Positions 1 to 5,016 of a DNA stretch of 16,302 bases are shown one piece after another (positions within the stretch are counted from its first letter, which is position 1; every line of letters begins with the position of its first letter). Below the pieces are notes generated by a model, which saw only the letters and a list, made by a program, of their open reading frames with translations, was not told where the DNA came from and did no database searches. The translations under genes were made by a program, and so were the position numbers. Origin of the DNA: Candidatus Rifleibacteriota bacterium (lineage in GTDB: Bacteria > Riflebacteria > Ozemobacteria > Ozemobacterales > Ozemobacteraceae); NCBI GenBank assembly GCA_022704885.1, contig JAKJFO010000083.1:1-16302 (forward strand). The letters are read 5' to 3'.

Positions 1-1
1 A

Positions 2-2719
2 GCCCGCCTGGCCGGAGTGCGCAACGTATTCAGATCAGAAATCCATGGCGGCTATCGCCGGGAATTCAGAATCGAAGCGGACCAGACCCGTATGCAGGCA
101 CTCGGTATCTGTTTCGCCGATATCTTCATGGCAATTGCCGGCAACAACTATACTGCCGACAGTGGCCGCATAATCGAGGGCGACAACAGCATGCGCATTC
201 TCGCCGGCAACTCGATCAAATCGGCAGCTGAAATTGCCAGAATTCCGATCAGGTCGAGCGAAGGCCGCGCCGTCTACATTGAAGACGTCGCGCAGATTCT
301 CGACACGGTCAACGAACCCGACTGGTATCACCACTCAACCTGGGGTGATGCGGCAAACCGCGACCGTTCAGGCGAGCGCCAACCGGCCGTCACCATCTCT
401 TTCAGCAAGAAAAAAGGAACCAACGCCGTTGATGTCGCCCGCGAAGTTATCGCCGAAGCTGAAAAGCTCAAGGGCAAAGTAATTCCGCCCGAAGTCGACA
501 TGATCGTCAGCCGCAATTACGGCGAAACCGCCAACGAAAAAGTCAACGAACTGCTGTCGAGCATGCTGTTTGCAATTCTGACAGTTGTCGGCCTGATGGC
601 CTTCACCATGGGCTGGCGCGCCGCCGTGGTCGTCGGCCTGTCAGTGCCGGTAAGCTTCGCGCTGGCTCTGTTCATCAACCTCATCGCCGGCTACACCATC
701 AACCGCGTCACCCTGTTCGCACTGATACTCAGCCTCGGACTCGTCGTCGACGACCCGATCACCAACGTCGATAACATTCAGCGCCACCTGCAGATGGGCA
801 AAGAACCGCCCGAAAAGGCCACCGTCACCGCAGTCATGGAAGTCATCGTGCCGGTCATCATGTCGACGCTCGCCATCATCGTGTCGTTCACACCGATGTT
901 CTTCATCACCGGCATGATGGGCCCTTACATGGGTCCGATGGCGATCAACGTGCCATTGACTGTAACTTTCTCAACCGTCTGCGCCCTGACCTTCGTGCCA
1001 TGGGTCGGCTACAAGCTTCTGCAGGGCGTTAAAAGTGATGACACCACCAGCGATGACGGCGTGCCGCCCTGGATCAGACGCTTCTACCGCTGGATGATTT
1101 CGCCCTTTCTGAAGAAGCGCAACGCCATTCTGCTGATGATTGCGATATTCGCAATGCTTGGCGCTTCCGGGTTGCTTATGCTGTTTCGGAAAGTGCCGCT
1201 CAAGATGCTGCCATTCGACAACAAAAACGAGCTGCAGCTGATCGTCGATATGCCGGAAGGCTCTTCTTTAGAGCTCACCGACCGGGCAGTGCGCGAATTC
1301 GAAAAGTATCTCGCGCGGGTTAACGAAGTCATAAGTATTCAATCCTATGTCGGCATACCGGCACCGATCGACTTCAACGGGCTGGTACGTCACTACAATC
1401 TCAGACGCAACAGCAGCAACGCTGACATCCGCATCAACCTGGCTGCCAAGGATAAGCGCATACAGCAGAGCCACGCCATAGCACTGCGCCTGCGCAACGA
1501 CCTGACTGCCATCGCCGACAAATATGGCGCTGTCGTCAGCATAGTCGAACTTCCGCCCGGCCCGCCGGTTTTCTCAACACTCACCATCGAAGTCTATGGA
1601 GATGAAGACCGCAGCTATGATGAAATCATCGCCGGCGCCGAGTTCCTGCAGAAGCAGCTCAAGGAAGAGGACAGCGTGCATATCGCGCAGATCGACAACA
1701 TGAACGAAAGCGAACATGACCGCATCGTTTTTACGCCTGATGTGCAGAAAATCGCCATGCATGGCCTCTCAGCCATGTCGTTGCAGCAGGCCCTGACGCA
1801 GGCGCTCAGAGGCAACGTCGCCGGCGTCGCGCACGTCGCCAACGAACGCGAACCGGTGCTGATCAGAATCAGACTGCCGCTGGCTGAACGCAACAACCTC
1901 AACCGCCTCAGTGAGATAACTCTGCGCGACCGTTCGGGCAAACTCGTAGCCCTCGGCGAGCTGGGCGAATTCAAAGTCGAAAAGGAAGAGCAGGTCATTC
2001 AGCACAAGAACCTGCGACCGGTCGTGTTCGTCACCGCCGAATGTGTCGGCCGACCGCCGGCTGAGATCATTTTCGACATGCACCAGCGCCTGCGCAAAAA
2101 CCCGCTGCCCAAAGGCATAACTGCTGAATGGGCCGGAGAAGGCGAATGGGAAATCACCGTGCGCGTATTCCGCGATCTCGGCATAGCTTTCGGCATTGCG
2201 CTCATCGGCATCTATCTGCTGCTGGCAGTGCAGATGAACAACTTCGTCATGCCGCTGCTGGTCATGTCGGCGATTCCGCTCACCATCATCGGCATCGCAC
2301 CAGGTTTTTATCTACTCAACCTGCTGGCAGCCGATGTTGTTGGCGGCTACCCTGACCCGATATTCTTCACGGCGACAGGTATGATCGGCATGATCGCTCT
2401 TGGCGGCATCGTCATCAGAAACAGCGTCGTGCTGATCGAATTCATTCAGGAAGCAGTAAAGCAGGGCATGACTCTGAAAGAAGCAATACTCGAAAGCGGC
2501 GCCGTGCGCTTCCGGCCGATCATGCTGACAGCTGCCACCACATTGCTGGGCGCCTGGCCGATCACTCTCGACCCGATCTTTTCGGGGCTGGCCTGGGCAT
2601 TGATCTTTGGCCTGCTTGCCAGCACCGCGTTCACCATGCTTGTCGTTCCGACTATTTACTATTTCAGCCAGACTGGCAACGAGTCTGCTGCTGCGAATAA
2701 CCAGGAGAAAAAATCATGA
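2..2719 (+). CDS. RND-family efflux permease, 5'-truncated by the window edge
   Basis: Inner-membrane proton-driven pump of the RND superfamily, which with a periplasmic adaptor and an outer-membrane channel exports metals, drugs or other toxic compounds. The reading frame is open from base 2 and the first residues (ARLAGVRNV) already match the periplasmic porter domain, so the GTG at 17 is internal. About 905 codons are visible; family members are usually 1,020-1,100 residues, so roughly 120-190 are missing. TM2-TM6 lie near bases 550-1030, TM7 near 1120-1190 and TM8-TM12 near 2150-2670. The TM4 proton-relay Asp pair is at 749-754 (VVDDPI). TM10 reads GGIVIRNSVVL with Arg (2417-2419) where AcrB has its essential Lys. 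The second periplasmic half carries PGPPVFSTLTIEVYG (about 1556-1600). The stop overlaps the next start (ATGA), so translation is probably coupled to the adaptor. Substrate cannot be told from sequence; the TolC-like channel is not in view. Confidence 0.93.
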   Translation, partial: ARLAGVRNVFRSEIHGGYRREFRIEADQTRMQALGICFADIFMAIAGNNYTADSGRIIEGDNSMRILAGNSIKSAAEIARIPIRSSEGRAVYIEDVAQILDTVNEPDWYHHSTWGDAANRDRSGERQPAVTISFSKKKGTNAVDVAREVIAEAEKLKGKVIPPEVDMIVSRNYGETANEKVNELLSSMLFAILTVVGLMAFTMGWRAAVVVGLSVPVSFALALFINLIAGYTINRVTLFALILSLGLVVDDPITNVDNIQRHLQMGKEPPEKATVTAVMEVIVPVIMSTLAIIVSFTPMFFITGMMGPYMGPMAINVPLTVTFSTVCALTFVPWVGYKLLQGVKSDDTTSDDGVPPWIRRFYRWMISPFLKKRNAILLMIAIFAMLGASGLLMLFRKVPLKMLPFDNKNELQLIVDMPEGSSLELTDRAVREFEKYLARVNEVISIQSYVGIPAPIDFNGLVRHYNLRRNSSNADIRINLAAKDKRIQQSHAIALRLRNDLTAIADKYGAVVSIVELPPGPPVFSTLTIEVYGDEDRSYDEIIAGAEFLQKQLKEEDSVHIAQIDNMNESEHDRIVFTPDVQKIAMHGLSAMSLQQALTQALRGNVAGVAHVANEREPVLIRIRLPLAERNNLNRLSEITLRDRSGKLVALGELGEFKVEKEEQVIQHKNLRPVVFVTAECVGRPPAEIIFDMHQRLRKNPLPKGITAEWAGEGEWEITVRVFRDLGIAFGIALIGIYLLLAVQMNNFVMPLLVMSAIPLTIIGIAPGFYLLNLLAADVVGGYPDPIFFTATGMIGMIALGGIVIRNSVVLIEFIQEAVKQGMTLKEAILESGAVRFRPIMLTAATTLLGAWPITLDPIFSGLAWALIFGLLASTAFTMLVVPTIYYFSQTGNESAAANNQEKKS

Positions 2720-3891
2720 GCGAAACTCAGACCAAACCAGCTTCTAACGCCAGATTCGGCAAATTTATCGGACCAGTCGCCGGAGTCGGAGCCCTGCTGT
2801 TTCTGATGCTGTTTCAGGGTGGATTCTTTGCCACCGGCCAGATTCTGCCCGGCATCAATCTGGAAAAGCCTCAGAACATCGGCGAAACACTCAATATCAC
2901 CGAAACCAGCCGACCCGATTATTACCGGGCGATCGGCACAGTTCGAAGCCGTAATGAAATCGATATTATGCCGCGGATCGTCGCGCGCATCACCGAGATA
3001 AAAGTACGCAGCGGCGACCGGGTTAAAGCCGGCGACGTGCTGGCAGTGCTGGACGCACAGGATCTCACCGCCGGCGTCGCGGCGAGCCAGGATCAGCTGC
3101 GGGCAGCCAATGCTGCCGTGGCCGCCGCCGACGAACAGGTTAAGGCTGCCCGCGCCGTTCTCGACCTGGCAGCAAAAGACCTCGAAAGAAACAAATCATT
3201 GTTCGAAAAGAATGCCATTTCACGACGCGACTACGACCAGGCGATCACCGCCCACAAACAGGCTGAAGCTGGCCTGCAGCAGGCCAACCAGCAGCGTTCC
3301 GGCGCCGCCGCCAATGCCGCCGCAATGTCACAGGGCATCAGGCAGGCACAGGCTGGTCTTGGTTATGCCACTCTCAACAGCCCTATCGATGCAGTAGTTG
3401 GCGAAAGACTGGCTGATCCGGGCGATCTCGGAAATCCGGCCACGGTCATGCTCAGGCTCTTCGACCCGGAGACCCTGCTGCTCGAAGTACCGGTGCGCGA
3501 ATCGCTGGTAAAAGAGGTTTCGATCGATTCACAGGTCGAATACGAAGTTCCGGCTCTCGGCAGCAGTTACAAAGGTACGGTCAGAGAGATAGTTCCGTCA
3601 GTCGATCCGCACAGCCGCACCTTTCTGGTAAAGGTCTGTATCGATAATTCCGGCGGCCTGATTCCGGGAATGTTCGGTACAATCAAGATTCCGCTGAAGT
3701 CTGAGAAAAAGGTCATAATCATTCCGGAATCTGCTATAATCAAAACCGGTCAGCTCGAATCGGTAGTCGAGGTAATCAACGGCAGACTGCTGCGAAGGCA
3801 GATCAGAAGTATTGACGCCGGCAACGGTATGCGCGAAGTGGTTTCTGGCCTCAAAGCCGGACAGGTCATCAAAGGAAGTCTCAGAAGCTGA
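2716..3891 (+). CDS. RND/HlyD-type periplasmic adaptor (membrane fusion protein)
   Basis: Periplasmic adaptor that bridges the upstream RND permease to an outer-membrane channel. The 391-residue length is normal for the family. Residues 17-37 form one hydrophobic anchor with no lipobox Cys, so the protein is probably membrane-anchored rather than a lipoprotein. The first half of the lipoyl/barrel-sandwich domain spans about residues 70-115 (IGTVRSRNEIDIMPRI, then GDRVKAGDVLAVLD). An Ala/Gln-rich helical hairpin, likely a coiled coil, follows at about 117-212, and the second lipoyl half is about 215-250 (LNSPIDAVVGERLADPGD). A beta-barrel and membrane-proximal domain fill the rest. The ATG is preceded by AGGAG at 2703-2707 and overlaps the permease stop as ATGA. 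Gene order is permease then adaptor, the reverse of acrAB. The stop codon lies inside a hairpin (3882-3902). Confidence 0.93.
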   Translation: MSETQTKPASNARFGKFIGPVAGVGALLFLMLFQGGFFATGQILPGINLEKPQNIGETLNITETSRPDYYRAIGTVRSRNEIDIMPRIVARITEIKVRSGDRVKAGDVLAVLDAQDLTAGVAASQDQLRAANAAVAAADEQVKAARAVLDLAAKDLERNKSLFEKNAISRRDYDQAITAHKQAEAGLQQANQQRSGAAANAAAMSQGIRQAQAGLGYATLNSPIDAVVGERLADPGDLGNPATVMLRLFDPETLLLEVPVRESLVKEVSIDSQVEYEVPALGSSYKGTVREIVPSVDPHSRTFLVKVCIDNSGGLIPGMFGTIKIPLKSEKKVIIIPESAIIKTGQLESVVEVINGRLLRRQIRSIDAGNGMREVVSGLKAGQVIKGSLRS

Positions 3892-3909
3892 ACGAGCTTC
3901 TGTTTATAT
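3882..3909 (+). terminator. Hairpin over the adaptor stop codon, possible terminator or attenuator
   Basis: A perfect 8-bp inverted repeat, CAGAAGCT (3882-3889) and AGCTTCTG (3895-3902), encloses a 5-base loop that contains most of the adaptor stop codon (3889-3891). It is followed by TTTATAT, a weak U-run. It could end or partly reduce transcription of the RND operon before rubrerythrin. The short, imperfect U-tract makes full termination uncertain. Confidence 0.4.
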
Positions 3910-3936
3910 CAACACTAATATTCAGGAGAAAACGTA

Positions 3937-4530
3937 ATGAGCAAACAGTTAAAAGGCACAAAGACCGCCGAAAATCTGATGAAAGCTTTCGCCGGTGAAT
4001 GCCAGGCCCGCACCCGCTACACCTATTACGCATCGGTAGCTAAAAAAGAAGGTTTTCTGCAGATCGCCGACATTTTTATCGAAACTGCCGAGAACGAAAA
4101 GGAACACGCCAAGGTATTCATGAAGCAGCTGCTCAAGTATGGCATGGACGGCGAAGTGGTCGTCATCAACAACGCCGGTTATCCGGTTGCCTATGCTGAT
4201 ACCCTCAAGAACCTGCAGTATGCCGCTGACGGCGAAAAAGAGGAGTGGTCAGACCTTTACCAGGGTTTTGCCAAAACTGCCGAAGAAGAAGGTTTTGCCG
4301 ATATCGCCGCCGTCTTCAAAAATGTCGCCAAGGTCGAAGAAAAGCACGAAGCCCGCTATCGCAAGCTGCACAAGAACGTTCAGGAACACACCGTTTTCAA
4401 GAAAAACGGCAAGGTTTACTGGAAGTGCAACAACTGCGGACACGTTCTCGAAAGCCTCGAAGCTCCGCCCAAATGCCCGGTCTGCGATCATGGCCGTGAA
4501 CATTTCGAAGTATGGGTTGAAAATTACTGA
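3937..4530 (+). CDS. rbr: Rubrerythrin
   Basis: Cytoplasmic non-haem iron peroxidase that reduces hydrogen peroxide with electrons relayed through its rubredoxin domain; typical of anaerobes and microaerophiles. At 197 residues it has the classic two-domain form. The N-terminal four-helix ferritin-like domain carries the diiron ligands: Glu21, the pair Glu54/His57 (ENEKEH), glutamates around 100-103, and Glu134/His137 (EEKH). The C-terminal rubredoxin-like domain binds one iron with Cys164/Cys167 (CNNC) and Cys180/Cys183 (CPVC). All key residues are present, so it should be active. A good Shine-Dalgarno (AGGAG, 3924-3928) lies 8 bases before the ATG. It sits 45 bases after the RND adaptor, past a hairpin, and is followed by a strong terminator. 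It may be read through from the efflux operon or have a promoter I cannot identify with confidence. Confidence 0.98.
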   Translation: MSKQLKGTKTAENLMKAFAGECQARTRYTYYASVAKKEGFLQIADIFIETAENEKEHAKVFMKQLLKYGMDGEVVVINNAGYPVAYADTLKNLQYAADGEKEEWSDLYQGFAKTAEEEGFADIAAVFKNVAKVEEKHEARYRKLHKNVQEHTVFKKNGKVYWKCNNCGHVLESLEAPPKCPVCDHGREHFEVWVENY

Positions 4531-4550
4531 TCTCTGCTGATACCGCTTTA

Positions 4551-4583
4551 AAAATACCGCCGGGCAACCGGCGGTATTTTTTC
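4551..4583 (+). terminator. Strong intrinsic terminator after rubrerythrin
   Basis: A perfect 13-bp stem, AAAATACCGCCGG (4551-4563) with CCGGCGGTATTTT (4568-4580), closes a GCAA tetraloop (4564-4567) and runs into a T-tract (4577-4582). The A-tract on the left arm means it could also terminate transcription arriving on the other strand. It cleanly isolates the rubrerythrin unit from the structured region and phosphatase genes beyond. Confidence 0.92.
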
Positions 4584-4615
4584 TGTCAAAAAGTTGGTCA
4601 TTCTGCTAGAAGCCG

Positions 4616-4703
4616 CCAGGATAGCACCATTGTTTCATTCTGCGCGGAGCCGTAGGCGAAGTCGCAGAATCCATGTCTTTATTGCTATTCTGGATCCTGC
4701 GAC
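4616..4703. repeat. Nested palindromic intergenic element with two exclusive foldings
   Basis: Three inverted repeats overlap here. ATTCTGCG (4637-4644) pairs perfectly with CGCAGAAT (4663-4670). CCAGGATAGC (4616-4625) pairs with GCTATTCTGG (4684-4693) through one G-U. GTCGCAGAATCCA (4661-4673) pairs with TGGATCCTGCGAC (4691-4703) at 12 of 13 positions. The first two can form together as a nested stem; the third competes with both. This looks like a dispersed palindromic intergenic repeat of the REP/MITE kind. No flanking target-site duplication or transposase is evident, and whether other copies exist cannot be known from this window. Confidence 0.6.
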
Positions 4704-4745
4704 TGCGCAATTGCATTAAAATTTTGAATAACGATCAATAAAGGG

Positions 4746-4860
4746 CGTAGGCGGGCATCTCATAAGCGCAAGCTTGTGAGCCGAGCACTTTTGACTCAAG
4801 GGCTCCAGCAATCGAGAAGTCGATGAGGCGAATCGCTGGAGCGTTGAGATCCCGCCGAGA
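4746..4860 (+). ncRNA. Candidate structured RNA or folded repeat, family not recognised
   Basis: Three helices nest compactly. An outer stem pairs GGCGGG (4750-4755) with CCCGCC (4851-4856), and after one bulged C can extend through AT/AT. Inside, hairpin 1 pairs CTCATAAGC (4759-4767) with GCTTGTGAG (4772-4780) around a GCAA tetraloop (4768-4771), with a single T-G pair. Hairpin 2 pairs GCTCCAGC (4802-4809) with GCTGGAGC (4835-4842), enclosing ATCGA-GAAG-TCGAT (4811-4824). The T-G position is a G-U wobble only if the + strand is transcribed; the other strand would have an A-C mismatch. The GNRA-type loop also favours a + strand RNA. The outer arm ATCTCA (4757-4762) could instead pair with TGAGAT (4845-4850), competing with hairpin 1. 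I recognise no known RNA class; a non-transcribed palindromic repeat is the alternative. Confidence 0.45.
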
Positions 4861-4949
4861 GCCCGGGTTAGAGAATGAAACTCAGGTGTTCTACACATAA
4901 ATACATTCACTTTTGAAGTTTTAGTGCGTTTGCCTTGGGACAGACGAGA

Positions 4950-4991
4950 ACGATTACGATTACGATTACGATTACGATTACGATTACGATT
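4950..4991. repeat. Perfect tandem hexamer repeat (ACGATT)7
   Basis: Seven uninterrupted copies of ACGATT (equivalently GATTAC) fill 42 bases with no mismatch, ending 25 bases before the ATG of the first phosphatase gene. The preceding base breaks the period, so the left edge is sharp. Candidate -10 boxes begin at or just past the right edge, so the repeat occupies the upstream promoter region. Perfect short tandem arrays change copy number by polymerase slippage, so this may vary between cells or strains. Confidence 0.95.
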
Positions 4992-5005
4992 ATAAGTGAT
5001 ATGAT
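4978..5005 (+). promoter_or_regulatory. Candidate promoter of the first phosphatase pair
   Basis: Two overlapping -10-like boxes occur: TATAAG (4991-4996) and TATGAT (5000-5005). For TATGAT, a poor -35-like TTACGA (4978-4983) lies 16 bases upstream inside the hexamer repeat. Start sites would fall near 5003 or 5012, only about 5-14 bases before the ATG at 5017, and no Shine-Dalgarno is seen between. The gene may therefore be read from a nearly leaderless mRNA. The call rests on short AT-rich matches only. Confidence 0.35.
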
Positions 5006-5016
5006 AAAATAGACAA

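Larger units (their letters stand above)
4584..5016. other. 433-base gene-free, structure-rich region before the phosphatase array
   Basis: No credible coding frame was found. A minus-strand frame of 139 codons (4716-5135) crosses the hexamer repeat, producing an (Asn-Arg)n run, and overlaps A1; it is rejected. The region is a mosaic of the palindromic element (4616-4703), the hairpin cluster (4746-4860), about 90 bases of AT-richer sequence holding a second copy of CACTTTTGA (4787-4795 and near 4909-4917), and the hexamer array. Confidence 0.7.

Noticed and set aside
17..19. GTG as the start of the RND permease
   Set aside because: The frame is open from base 2 and upstream codons (ARLAG) continue the porter domain, so the gene begins outside the window.
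4139..4540. 133-codon + strand frame inside rubrerythrin
   Set aside because: Out-of-frame shadow of rubrerythrin, whose iron ligands are all in the other frame.
4818..4835. Hammerhead-ribozyme-like core (GTCGATGAGGCGAA)
   Set aside because: It lacks a proper stem II and the full CUGAUGA...GAAA core; the resemblance is superficial.
4746..4860. Retron msr-msd or group II intron fragment
   Set aside because: No reverse transcriptase gene is nearby, and neither the branching-G context nor a domain V hairpin is recognisable.
4950..4991. Hexamer array as a CRISPR
   Set aside because: The repeats are directly adjacent 6-base units with no spacers, and no cas genes are present.
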